Below are positions 1 to 7,498 of a stretch of 9,045 nucleotides of DNA, in pieces (position 1 is the stretch's first letter; every line of letters begins with the position of its first letter). Under the pieces are notes generated by a model. That model saw only the letters and a program-made list of their open reading frames with translations. It was not told the DNA's origin and searched no databases. A program made the translations under genes and the position numbers. The stretch covers positions 1 through 9,045 of the forward strand of contig CALCTA010000003.1 in assembly GCA_937893945.1 (NCBI GenBank), given 5' to 3'. The DNA comes from an uncultured Clostridia bacterium. GTDB taxonomy: Bacteria; Bacillota; Clostridia; Oscillospirales; CAG-272.

Positions 1-3000
1 GAAACCTTTATCTTACGGAGCATCTGACGAACGATAACCTCGATATGCTTATCGTTGATATCAACACCCTGTAAACGGTAAACCTTCTGTACTTCGTTGA
101 TAATATAGTTCTGTACTTCCATTGTACCGAGAATGTTGAGAATGTCAGCAGGATAAATATTACCTTCGGTAAGTCTTGTACCCTTGGGAATCTCCTGTCC
201 TTCATCTACACGAATCTTGAAGTTGTAGGGAATCATATAGTTCTCAGACTCACCTGTCTCATCGTTTGTAACAATAATATTACGTGTAGTCTTGACTTCT
301 TCGATATGAACCTTACCTGTGATTCTTGAAAGGATAGCCGCACCCTTAGGACGTCTGCTTTCAAAAAGTTCCTCAACACGGGGAAGACCCTGTGTGATAT
401 CTTCTGCGGAAGCGATACCACCGGTATGGAAGGTTCTCATTGTAAGCTGTGTACCGGGCTCACCGATAGACTGAGCCGCGATGATACCAACAGCCTCACC
501 GACCTTAACGGGATTGCCGGAAGCCAAGTCAGCACCGTAGCAATGTGCGCAGATACCTCTCTTAGCGTGGCACTGGATAGCAGTTCTGATATAAACCTTA
601 TTGATACCTGCGGCAACGATCTCGTTAGCCTGCTCCTCAGAGATCATCTCGTCGTCGCCGACTATGACCTCGCCGGTCTTGGGATTGATTATCTCGCCGA
701 TGGTGTAACGGCCCATAATTCTGTCCTGAAGATTTTCAAGAACGGTATTATTGTTTTCGTCAACTATCTGCTCTACCCAAGCGCCCTTGGTGGTATCACA
801 CTTATCCTCGTAAACGATTACCTCCTGGGAAACGTCAACGAGACGACGGGTAAGGTAACCCGAGTCTGCGGTACGGAGAGCCGTATCCGAAAGCGACTTA
901 CGTGAACCCTTTGCACCCATGAAGTACTCAAGAATGTTAAGACCTTCACGGAAGTTAGACTTAATAGGAAGCTCGATGGTCTTACCGTTGGTAGCGAACA
1001 TAAGTCCACGCATACCTGCGAGCTGTCTCATCTGAGCTATAGAACCACGGGCTCCCGAATCAGACATGATCTTGATCGGGTTGTAGGTATCAAAGCCCTT
1101 CTGGAGAGCGTCGGTAACCTCGTTGGTGGTCTTTTCCCATACCTTGATAACATTGTTGTAGCGTTCCTCGTCGGTAAGAAGTCCCTCATCGTAGGTCGCG
1201 TTGATAGCGTCGACCTTCTTCTGAGCGGCTGCGATATATCCCTTCTTTTCCTCGGGAATAGTCATATCGTAAACCGAGATAGAGAAGGAAGCTCTCGTCG
1301 AGTACTTGTAACCCATCTCCTTGATGCTGTCAAGCATCTCGGCACAGGTTGCGGAGCCGTGCTTCTTGATACAGTAGTCAATAAGCTTACCAAGCTCCTT
1401 CTTCTTTACGACAGTCTGGATCTCAAGCTCAAAGAGCGAATCCTCGGTGTCGCGCTTGATAAATCCAAGGTCCTGAGGAATAGGAGCGTTGAAGATAAGT
1501 CTTCCGAGCGTTGCGTCGATGAGCTTTGTCTTCTTTTCACCGTTTATTTCCTTGGTAACGCGGATCTTAATGGGAGCGTGAAGTCCGAGAGCGCCGTTGG
1601 CATAAGCCATCATAGCCTCGTTGAAATCACGGAATGCTCTTCCCTCTCCGGGCTCGCCTGCCTTATCCATTGTAAGATAGTACGAACCGAGGATCATATC
1701 CTGAGAAGGAACTGCAACTGCACGACCGTCCATGGGCTTGAGGAGGTTGTTAGCCGAGAGCATGAGGAATCTCGCCTCAGCCTGAGCCTCTACGGAAAGC
1801 GGTACGTGAACAGGCATCTGGTCGCCGTCGAAGTCGGCGTTAAACGCGGTACATACCAGAGGATGAAGCTTGATAGCTCTACCCTCAACGAGTACGGGCT
1901 CGAATGCCTGAATAGAAAGTCTGTGAAGCGTAGGCGCACGGTTAAGAAGCACGGGATGCTCCTTGATAACGTTCTCGAGAGCGTCCCAGACACAAGGATT
2001 CTCGTGTGCCTTTTCGATCTTCTTGAGAGCGTCCTTTACGCCTATTCTCTGTATCTCCTCAAGTCTCTTTACAACGAAGGGCTTGAAGAGCTCAAGTGCC
2101 ATTTCCTTAGGAAGACCGCACTGATAGATCTTAAGAGAAGGACCGACAACGATAACCGAACGTCCGGAGTAGTCAACTCTCTTACCGAGCAGGTTCTGAC
2201 GGAAGCGTCCCTGCTTACCGCGGAGAAGCTCGGAGAGAGACTTGAGAGGACGGTTGGAGGGGCCTGTTACAGGCTTTCCGCGCCTACCGTTATCTATAAG
2301 AGCGTCAACCGCTTCCTGAAGCATACGCTTCTCGTTGCGGATAACTATTTCGGGTGCGTGTATCTCGATGATCTTCTTGAGACGGTTGTTACGGCTGATA
2401 ACTCTGCGGTAAAGCTCGTTGATATCAGAGGTAGCAAAGCGTCCGCCGTCAAGCTGTACCATAGGACGAAGGTCAGCGGGAAGCACGGGAACTACGTCAA
2501 GTATCATCCACTCGAGCTTGTTTCCCGACTTTCTGAATGCCTCGATGACCTCAAGACGCTTGATGATACGCATCTTCTTCTGACCCGATGCGTTCTCGAG
2601 ATCGCTCTTGAGCTGAACTGCAAGCTCGTCGATATCAATGCCCTGAAGGAGCTCCTTAATAGCCTCTGCACCCATTCCTACGCGGAAGTCGTCGCCGTAA
2701 AGCTCACGGTTCTCCATATACTGCTTCTCGTTGAGAACAGTTCCCTTTTCAAGAGGAGTAGAACCGGGATCAAGAACGATATTGTCTGCAAAATAGAGCA
2801 CCTGCTCAAGAAGCTTGGGAGAAATATCAAGCACGAGAGCCATTCTTGAGGGAATAGCCTTGAAGTACCAGATGTGCGACACGGGAGCTACGAGCTCGAT
2901 GTGTCCCATACGCTCACGGCGAACCTTCTTTGTGGTTACATCAACGCCGCACTTCTCGCACTTATGGACCTCTCTGCTGTGCGAATTCTTATACTTTCCG

Positions 3001-3182
3001 CACATACAAGCGCCGTCCTTAGTCGGGCCAAAGATACGCTCGCAGAAAAGACCGCCGATCTCTGCCTTAAGAGTTCTATAGTTGATAGTCTCGGGCTTTT
3101 CAACCTCGCCGTAAGACCATTCTCTGATCATATCCGGAGATGCCAGACCTATTCTAATTGAATCAAATTCATTACGCTGCAT
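1..3182 (-). CDS. rpoC: RNA polymerase subunit beta' (partial, C-terminus off the left edge)
   Basis: Largest subunit of RNA polymerase; with beta it forms the DNA channel and carries the catalytic Mg2+ site. The frame stays open for 1060 codons from the ATG at 3182 to the window edge, ending in the conserved VIVRQMLRKIKV stretch; about 130-150 residues should be missing (Bacillus RpoC is about 1200). Seen in order: N-terminal zinc ribbon with Cys59, 61, 75 and 78; RKSGN and RPMVQLDGGRFATSD (switch/lid region); KRVDYSGRSVIV; catalytic NADFDGDQM at residues 448-456 (window 1815-1841) with Asp450, 452 and 454; bridge helix about 746-780; second zinc site Cys795, 871, 878 and 881; trigger loop MRTFHTGG with His919. 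No SI3-type insertion follows the trigger loop, as expected outside proteobacteria. The start is set by an excellent ribosome site and the family N-terminus. It lies 18 nt after rpoB and is certainly co-transcribed with it. Confidence 0.97.
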   Translation of the reverse strand, partial: MQRNEFDSIRIGLASPDMIREWSYGEVEKPETINYRTLKAEIGGLFCERIFGPTKDGACMCGKYKNSHSREVHKCEKCGVDVTTKKVRRERMGHIELVAPVSHIWYFKAIPSRMALVLDISPKLLEQVLYFADNIVLDPGSTPLEKGTVLNEKQYMENRELYGDDFRVGMGAEAIKELLQGIDIDELAVQLKSDLENASGQKKMRIIKRLEVIEAFRKSGNKLEWMILDVVPVLPADLRPMVQLDGGRFATSDINELYRRVISRNNRLKKIIEIHAPEIVIRNEKRMLQEAVDALIDNGRRGKPVTGPSNRPLKSLSELLRGKQGRFRQNLLGKRVDYSGRSVIVVGPSLKIYQCGLPKEMALELFKPFVVKRLEEIQRIGVKDALKKIEKAHENPCVWDALENVIKEHPVLLNRAPTLHRLSIQAFEPVLVEGRAIKLHPLVCTAFNADFDGDQMPVHVPLSVEAQAEARFLMLSANNLLKPMDGRAVAVPSQDMILGSYYLTMDKAGEPGEGRAFRDFNEAMMAYANGALGLHAPIKIRVTKEINGEKKTKLIDATLGRLIFNAPIPQDLGFIKRDTEDSLFELEIQTVVKKKELGKLIDYCIKKHGSATCAEMLDSIKEMGYKYSTRASFSISVYDMTIPEEKKGYIAAAQKKVDAINATYDEGLLTDEERYNNVIKVWEKTTNEVTDALQKGFDTYNPIKIMSDSGARGSIAQMRQLAGMRGLMFATNGKTIELPIKSNFREGLNILEYFMGAKGSRKSLSDTALRTADSGYLTRRLVDVSQEVIVYEDKCDTTKGAWVEQIVDENNNTVLENLQDRIMGRYTIGEIINPKTGEVIVGDDEMISEEQANEIVAAGINKVYIRTAIQCHAKRGICAHCYGADLASGNPVKVGEAVGIIAAQSIGEPGTQLTMRTFHTGGIASAEDITQGLPRVEELFESRRPKGAAILSRITGKVHIEEVKTTRNIIVTNDETGESENYMIPYNFKIRVDEGQEIPKGTRLTEGNIYPADILNILGTMEVQNYIINEVQKVYRLQGVDINDKHIEVIVRQMLRKIKV

Positions 3183-3189
3183 AGCTGTT

Positions 3190-3195
3190 CTCCTT
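3190..3195 (-). promoter_or_regulatory. rpoC: rpoC ribosome binding site
   Basis: On the minus strand AAGGAG stands 7 nt before the ATG at 3182, inside the 18-nt rpoB-rpoC gap. It fixes the rpoC start and shows that rpoC is initiated independently rather than by stop/start overlap. Confidence 0.9.
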
Positions 3196-3200
3196 CCTAA

Positions 3201-6200
3201 TTATATATTATCATCGTCGTCGATACCGTCGAAGTCATCAAACGCCTCTTCCTCTTCATAAGAGAAATCGTCGTCATCTGCGTCGTTGATAAGGAAGGAT
3301 TCGTCCAAATCGTCGGTCTCTACGGAATTATCCACTACCTCGTCGATGAGAGCAAGGTCTGCTCTACCGGAGTAGGGGAAGCTGTCCTCTTCGTCATTGC
3401 AAAGAGTAGAGAGCTGAATGTCGTTGCCGTCCTTATCAAGAGTACGGATATCAAGTGCGAGAGACTGAAGCTCCTTAACGAGCACCTTGAAGGACTCGGG
3501 AACTCCGGGAGTGGGGATATTCTGTCCCTTGATGATAGCCTCGTAAGCTCTGCGGCGTCCGTTGATATCGTCAGACTTGACAGTGAGTATCTCCTGAAGA
3601 GTGTAAGCTGCGCCGTAAGCCTCGAGCGCCCAAACCTCCATCTCTCCGAAACGCTGACCGCCGAACTGAGCCTTACCGCCCAGAGGCTGCTGCGTTACGA
3701 TAGAGTAAGGACCGTTGGAACGCGCGTGGATCTTATCGTCAACAAGGTGATGGAGCTTGAGGTAGTACATGATACCTACGGTTACGGGGTTATCGAAGGG
3801 ATCACCCGTTCTGCCGTCGTAAAGTATGGTCTTACCGTCTATAACTCTTACCTTGCCTGTCTCAAAGAGACGCTGCATCTCTTCCTTATCCTGTCTCTGC
3901 TCGTCGGTGATGCGAACGAGATCGGTCTTGCCTTCCTCGTCAACAGTCTCGATGAAGAGAGGCTTACCGTCAACGTTCTCGCCGGGGAGGATCTTACGGG
4001 AGTTGCCCGCCATACGCAGACACTCAACGATGTCGCGCTCGTTTGCTCCGTCGAATACGGGAGTCATGATCTTCCAGCCAAGCTTTCTTGCGGCGATACC
4101 AAGATGCACCTCAAGCACCTGACCGATATTCATACGTGAAGGAACGCCAAGGGGGTTAAGAACTATGTCAAGAGGAGTACCGTCAGCAAGGAAAGGCATA
4201 TCCTCAGGGGGAAGAATACGGGAAACGACACCCTTGTTACCGTGGCGTCCCGCCATCTTATCTCCCACAGAGATCTTTCTCTTCTGTGCGATATATACTC
4301 TTACGACCTTGTTTACGCCTGCGGGCAGGTCGTCGTTATGCTCGTGAGAGAATACCTTTACGTCAACTACGATACCCGACTCGCCGTGAGGCAGACGAAG
4401 CGAGGTGTCTCTTACCTCTCTTGCCTTTTCGCCGAAGATCGCGCGGAGCAGTCTCTCCTCTGCGGTAAGCTCTGTCTCTCCCTTAGGAGTGATCTTACCA
4501 ACGAGAATATCACCCGCTCTTACCTCAGTACCCTTTTTTACGATACCTTCGGTATTGAGGTCCTTAAGAGCATCCTCACCTACGTTGGGGATCTCTCTTG
4601 TGATCTCCTCCGGTCCGAGCTTGGTGTCTCTTGCCTCGTGTGTGTATTCCTCAATGTGAAGCGACGTGTAAACGTCGTCTCTTACGAGGCGCTCGTTAAG
4701 AAGAACTGCGTCCTCGTAGTTATAGCCTTCCCAAGTCATAAAGCCGATAAGAGCGTTCTTACCGAGCGAGATCTCGCCGTTCGCGGTAGCAGGACCGTCG
4801 GCAATTACCTGACCCTCAGTAACTCTGTCGCCGCAAGCAACTACAGGTCTCTGATTGAAGCAGGTGCCCTGGTTGGTCTTCTTGAACTTGATAAGCTCGT
4901 AAACATCCTTATGTCCGTCGTCGCAGACAACTACTATCTTGGTAGCGTCAACCTTCTCGACTGTACCCTCGTTCTTAGCAAGGATAACTACGCCCGAGTC
5001 AACAGCCGCCTTATATTCCATACCCGTACCAACGATAGGACTGTCGGTAACCATAAGCGGAACTGCCTGCTTCTGCATGTTTGATCCCATGAGCGCACGG
5101 GAGTTATCGTCGTTCTCAAGGAAGGGGATCATCGCTGTAGCGACAGAAACCACCATCTTGGGAGAAACGTCCATATAATCTACCTCAGAGGGTGTTCTCT
5201 CAACGAACTCGCCCTTGTCGCGCGCGGTTACTCTATCGTGGATAAAGTAGCCGTTCTCGTCGATAGGCTCGTTAGCGGGAACGATAACGAAGTTATCCTC
5301 TCTGTCGGCAGTCATATATTCAACCTCGTCGGTAACTCTTCCCGTAGCCTTGTCTATCTTACGGAAAGGAGCCTCGATGAAGCCGTAATCGTTGATCTTT
5401 GCGTAGGTAGTGAGATAAGAGATAAGACCGATGTTAGGACCTTCAGGCGTCTCGATAGGACACATACGGCCGTAGTGGGTGTAGTGTACGTCTCTGACGT
5501 CAAAGGAAGCTCTTTCTCTGGAAAGACCGCCGGGGCCGAGCGCAGAGAGACGGCGCTTATGCGTAAGCTCTGCGAGGGGGTTGTTCTGGTCCATGAACTG
5601 AGAAAGCTGAGATGAACCGAAGAACTCGCGGATGACCGTAGTAACGGGCTTGGTGTTGATAAGCGCACCGGGAGTGAGCTTTTCGCCGTCCTGAATGGTC
5701 ATTCTTTCCTTTATTATCTTATCCATTCTTGTAAAGCCGATGCGGAGCTGGTTCTGGAGCTGCTCACCGACAGAACGGATACGGCGGTTGCCGAGGTGGT
5801 CGATATCGTCCTTAACGCCCACGCCGTGCATAAGGTTGAGCAGGTAGTTGATAGACGCGTAGATATCGTCCTTAGTCAAGCACTTGGGACAGAGATCTGC
5901 CATTCTTTCCTTAACCGCTGCCTTAAGAGCGTCAGCATCGTCTCCGAATTCCTGTGCGAGTTCAAGAATAACGGGGATCCTTACCTTTTCGTTTACACCG
6001 CAGTCCTTAAGGTCGTAGCCAAGGACGTGCTCGGGATAAATGGTGTTGTTAGAGAGCACCTTGATTACCTGACCGTTGTCAAGCTCAAGACGAACGTCGT
6101 TGACACCCGCGTTCTCAATGAGATGCGCCTCTTCATTGGTAAGCACCTTTCCTGCTTCGAAAAGGATCTCACCTGTGATGGGGCTTACTACAGCAGCAGC

Positions 6201-7100
6201 GAGCTTGTGGCCTCTGATACGGCTGTGGATAGCCATCTTCTTGTCGAACTTATATCTACCAACCGCAGCGATATCGTAACGCTTGCAGTCGAAGAAGTAG
6301 TTATTGATAAGCGTCTGAGCAGGCTCTACGAGAGCAGGCTCACCGGGACGAAGCTTCTTGTATATTTCCTTGAGAGCCTCGATACCGGGGGTAGTACCCG
6401 AATGAAGAGCAAGCGCCTCGGACTCGTCCTTATCAAAGGTGAGGGTGAGTGCTTCCTCGTCTCCGAGAAGCTCGTATATATCCTCTCTGGTCTCCTTACC
6501 GAGCGCTCTTACGAACATAGTAAGGGGAAGCTTACGGGTCTTGTCTATACGTACGTACATAACGCCTGAAGCGTCAACCTCATACTCGAGCCATGCGCCT
6601 CTGTAAGGAATTACCTGTGTGCTGTATATCTCCTTACCCGACTTGTCGATGGTGTTGTCGTAGTACATACCGGGAGAACGGATTATCTGAGATACGATTA
6701 CACGCTCTGCGCCGTTGATAACGAATGTACCCGTCTCGGTCATTATCGGGAAATCGCCCATAAATATGTCTGTTTGCTTTACCTCACCTGTAAGCTTGTT
6801 GGTAAGTCTGACGTTGACCTTCAGAGGTGCTGCGTAGTTAGCGTCGCGCTCCTTGCACTCCTCTACTGTGTATTTGGGCTTCTGATCGATAGAATACGAA
6901 ACGAATTCTATAACGAGATTGTCAGAATGGTCGGTTATGGGGGAGATGTCGCGAAGGACCTCCATCAGACCTTCCTCAAGGAACCACTTGAAGGATTTTG
7001 TCTGGACCTCAACCAGATTCGGAAGCTCACACGGGAAGCTGGATTTCGAGAAGCTCATTCTCGTGTTCTGACCAAGCTTTGTTTCTTTTACATTGACCAT
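3201..7100 (-). CDS. rpoB: RNA polymerase subunit beta
   Basis: Second-largest RNA polymerase subunit; binds rifamycins and supplies basic residues to the active site. From the ATG at 7100 the product is 1299 residues, against about 1190 in Bacillus and 1342 in E. coli. Seen in order: N-terminal lobe; DDIDHLGNRR; rifampicin-pocket segment QLSQFMDQNNPL...HKRRLSALGPGG (window 5538-5609) with Gln501, Asp504, His514, Arg517, Ser519 and Leu521 all in the sensitive wild-type state; GPNIGLI; GDKMAGRHGNKG with Lys948 and Lys956 (E. coli K1065/K1073); NPLGVPSRMNIGQ; LYDGRTG; and the C-terminal GGQRFGEMEVWALEAYGAAYTLQE region. Two oddities are a ~50-residue insertion before LYDGRTG and a strongly acidic tail. 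The same frame is open to another ATG at 7169, adding 23 residues (MSIASVFRNGK...). I prefer 7100 because MVNVK..KLG..TRMSFS resembles Clostridia N-termini and a GGAG lies upstream, while 7169 has no ribosome site. Confidence 0.97.
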   Translation of the reverse strand: MVNVKETKLGQNTRMSFSKSSFPCELPNLVEVQTKSFKWFLEEGLMEVLRDISPITDHSDNLVIEFVSYSIDQKPKYTVEECKERDANYAAPLKVNVRLTNKLTGEVKQTDIFMGDFPIMTETGTFVINGAERVIVSQIIRSPGMYYDNTIDKSGKEIYSTQVIPYRGAWLEYEVDASGVMYVRIDKTRKLPLTMFVRALGKETREDIYELLGDEEALTLTFDKDESEALALHSGTTPGIEALKEIYKKLRPGEPALVEPAQTLINNYFFDCKRYDIAAVGRYKFDKKMAIHSRIRGHKLAAAVVSPITGEILFEAGKVLTNEEAHLIENAGVNDVRLELDNGQVIKVLSNNTIYPEHVLGYDLKDCGVNEKVRIPVILELAQEFGDDADALKAAVKERMADLCPKCLTKDDIYASINYLLNLMHGVGVKDDIDHLGNRRIRSVGEQLQNQLRIGFTRMDKIIKERMTIQDGEKLTPGALINTKPVTTVIREFFGSSQLSQFMDQNNPLAELTHKRRLSALGPGGLSRERASFDVRDVHYTHYGRMCPIETPEGPNIGLISYLTTYAKINDYGFIEAPFRKIDKATGRVTDEVEYMTADREDNFVIVPANEPIDENGYFIHDRVTARDKGEFVERTPSEVDYMDVSPKMVVSVATAMIPFLENDDNSRALMGSNMQKQAVPLMVTDSPIVGTGMEYKAAVDSGVVILAKNEGTVEKVDATKIVVVCDDGHKDVYELIKFKKTNQGTCFNQRPVVACGDRVTEGQVIADGPATANGEISLGKNALIGFMTWEGYNYEDAVLLNERLVRDDVYTSLHIEEYTHEARDTKLGPEEITREIPNVGEDALKDLNTEGIVKKGTEVRAGDILVGKITPKGETELTAEERLLRAIFGEKAREVRDTSLRLPHGESGIVVDVKVFSHEHNDDLPAGVNKVVRVYIAQKRKISVGDKMAGRHGNKGVVSRILPPEDMPFLADGTPLDIVLNPLGVPSRMNIGQVLEVHLGIAARKLGWKIMTPVFDGANERDIVECLRMAGNSRKILPGENVDGKPLFIETVDEEGKTDLVRITDEQRQDKEEMQRLFETGKVRVIDGKTILYDGRTGDPFDNPVTVGIMYYLKLHHLVDDKIHARSNGPYSIVTQQPLGGKAQFGGQRFGEMEVWALEAYGAAYTLQEILTVKSDDINGRRRAYEAIIKGQNIPTPGVPESFKVLVKELQSLALDIRTLDKDGNDIQLSTLCNDEEDSFPYSGRADLALIDEVVDNSVETDDLDESFLINDADDDDFSYEEEEAFDDFDGIDDDDNI

Positions 7101-7111
7101 TAATTCTACCA

Positions 7112-7115
7112 CTCC
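7112..7115 (-). promoter_or_regulatory. rpoB: rpoB ribosome binding site (decides the start)
   Basis: On the minus strand GGAG (within ATGGAGTGG) lies 11 nt before the ATG at 7100, a slightly long spacing. The alternative ATG at 7169 is preceded only by GTAAAGACCGCAT, with no recognisable Shine-Dalgarno sequence. This favours 7100 as the rpoB start, but the spacing leaves doubt. Confidence 0.55.
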
Positions 7116-7258
7116 ATTCAAAGTTTTATCCGCTACCTTACCGTTGCGGAACACGGAAGCGATGCTCATATGCGGTCTTTACGGAAGAAGCGCGTATATA
7201 TAATATACATTTTGAAAAATTTTTCGTCTCGCAAACAAAAATTTCTCGCTTCAAGCGC

Positions 7259-7287
7259 AAAAAAGGCATAATAAGCAATTATAATGC
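7259..7287 (-). promoter_or_regulatory. Weak hairpin plus U6 just after the rpoB start site (candidate attenuator or pause)
   Basis: On the minus strand GCATTATAA (7287-7279) and TTATTATGC (7274-7266) pair over 9 positions with one T-T mismatch, around a TTGC loop. They are followed by C and six T. The arrangement is terminator-like and begins within a few nt of the predicted start, but only two pairs are G-C, so it may be a pause site or simply AT-rich chance. Confidence 0.35.
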
Positions 7288-7295
7288 AGTTTACA

Positions 7296-7324
7296 ATTAT
7301 AGCACGTTTGTCAAGAAGTGTCAA
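7296..7324 (-). promoter_or_regulatory. rpoBC promoter, perfect sigma-A consensus
   Basis: On the minus strand TTGACA (7324-7319), 17 nt, then TATAAT (7301-7296): both hexamers and the spacer are at consensus. A TGC directly before the -10 gives an extended -10 as well. Predicted transcription start is near 7290. A second TTGACA lies 10 bp downstream (7314-7309) and a second TATAAT 18 bp downstream (7283-7278), but neither pairs with a partner at usable spacing. This promoter sits directly ahead of rpoB, so in this genome rpoBC has its own strong start. Confidence 0.88.
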
Positions 7325-7327
7325 GAG

Positions 7328-7362
7328 TTTTTTGAAAATTTTTTAAGTTTTTTTGATTTTTT
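7328..7362 (-). promoter_or_regulatory. Phased A-tracts upstream of the rpoBC promoter (UP-element-like)
   Basis: Four A-tracts of 6-7 nt on the minus strand (plus-strand T runs at 7328-7333, 7339-7344, 7348-7354 and 7357-7362) have centres about 9-11 bp apart. They begin just upstream of the -35. This is the position contacted by the alpha C-terminal domain, and the spacing predicts intrinsic curvature. The function is inferred from position and composition. Confidence 0.6.
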
Positions 7363-7402
7363 AGGTATATTTTACTCTTTTGGGTGAAAATTTTGTATTC
7401 TT

Positions 7403-7431
7403 CTGCCCGAAAGACGATTTTGAGGCAGTCC
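7403..7431. promoter_or_regulatory. Imperfect dyad between the two promoters (possible operator)
   Basis: CTGCC (7403-7407) and GGCAG (7424-7428) form a 5-bp inverted repeat with a 16-nt gap, in the middle of the AT-rich divergent region and away from both promoters. It is one of the few GC-containing patches there. Short arms make chance plausible. Confidence 0.25.
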
Positions 7432-7460
7432 AAAAAATTTTTTAACTTTTTTCAAAAAAG
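7432..7460 (+). promoter_or_regulatory. A/T-tract element upstream of the rpsT promoter
   Basis: A6T6 palindrome at 7432-7443, then the inverted repeat CTTTTTT-C-AAAAAAG at 7446-7460. It ends 3 nt before the -35 of the rpsT promoter, where an UP element would lie. Mirror-like to the A-tracts of the rpoBC promoter. Confidence 0.5.
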
Positions 7461-7463
7461 GTA

Positions 7464-7492
7464 TTGCAAAGTAGATAATTTTGTGGTATGAT
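7464..7492 (+). promoter_or_regulatory. rpsT promoter, extended -10
   Basis: TTGCAA (7464-7469), 17-nt spacer, TATGAT (7487-7492). Each hexamer differs from the sigma-A consensus at one position, and TGG directly before the -10 supplies the extended -10 motif. Predicted start about 7498-7500, giving an rpsT leader of about 82 nt. Confidence 0.85.
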
Positions 7493-7498
7493 ATGTTA

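Larger units (their letters stand above)
7101..7290 (-). other. rpoB: rpoB 5' untranslated leader
   Basis: Predicted leader of about 190 nt between the promoter-derived transcription start (about 7289-7291, minus strand) and the preferred rpoB start. It contains a weak hairpin followed by six U (7259-7287), a second all-A/U stem (arms 7237-7244 and 7217-7224), and a run of TATA steps at 7195-7207. The 23 codons just before 7100 are open in the rpoB frame. I recognise no known riboswitch or ribosomal-protein leader in it. The extent depends on the promoter call. Confidence 0.5.

Noticed and set aside
233..421. Several short minus-strand frames at the left edge, raising the idea of a broken rpoC
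   Set aside because: The rpoC frame is continuous from 3182 to the edge and ends in the expected VIVRQMLRKIKV sequence; the short frames are in other registers.
1359..2849. 496-codon open frame on the plus strand
   Set aside because: It lies antisense to the conserved middle of rpoC, its product has no recognisable motif, and it is explained by the codon bias of a highly expressed gene on the other strand.
4242..5084. 280-codon open frame on the plus strand (also 5796-6569, 257 codons)
   Set aside because: Both are antisense to invariant parts of rpoB and have no family resemblance.
7166..7210. 14-codon minus-strand leader peptide (MYIIYTRFFRKDRI) whose stop overlaps the ATG at 7169
   Set aside because: The ATGA overlap is suggestive of coupling, but there is no ribosome site and the ATG at 7169 is itself the less likely rpoB start.
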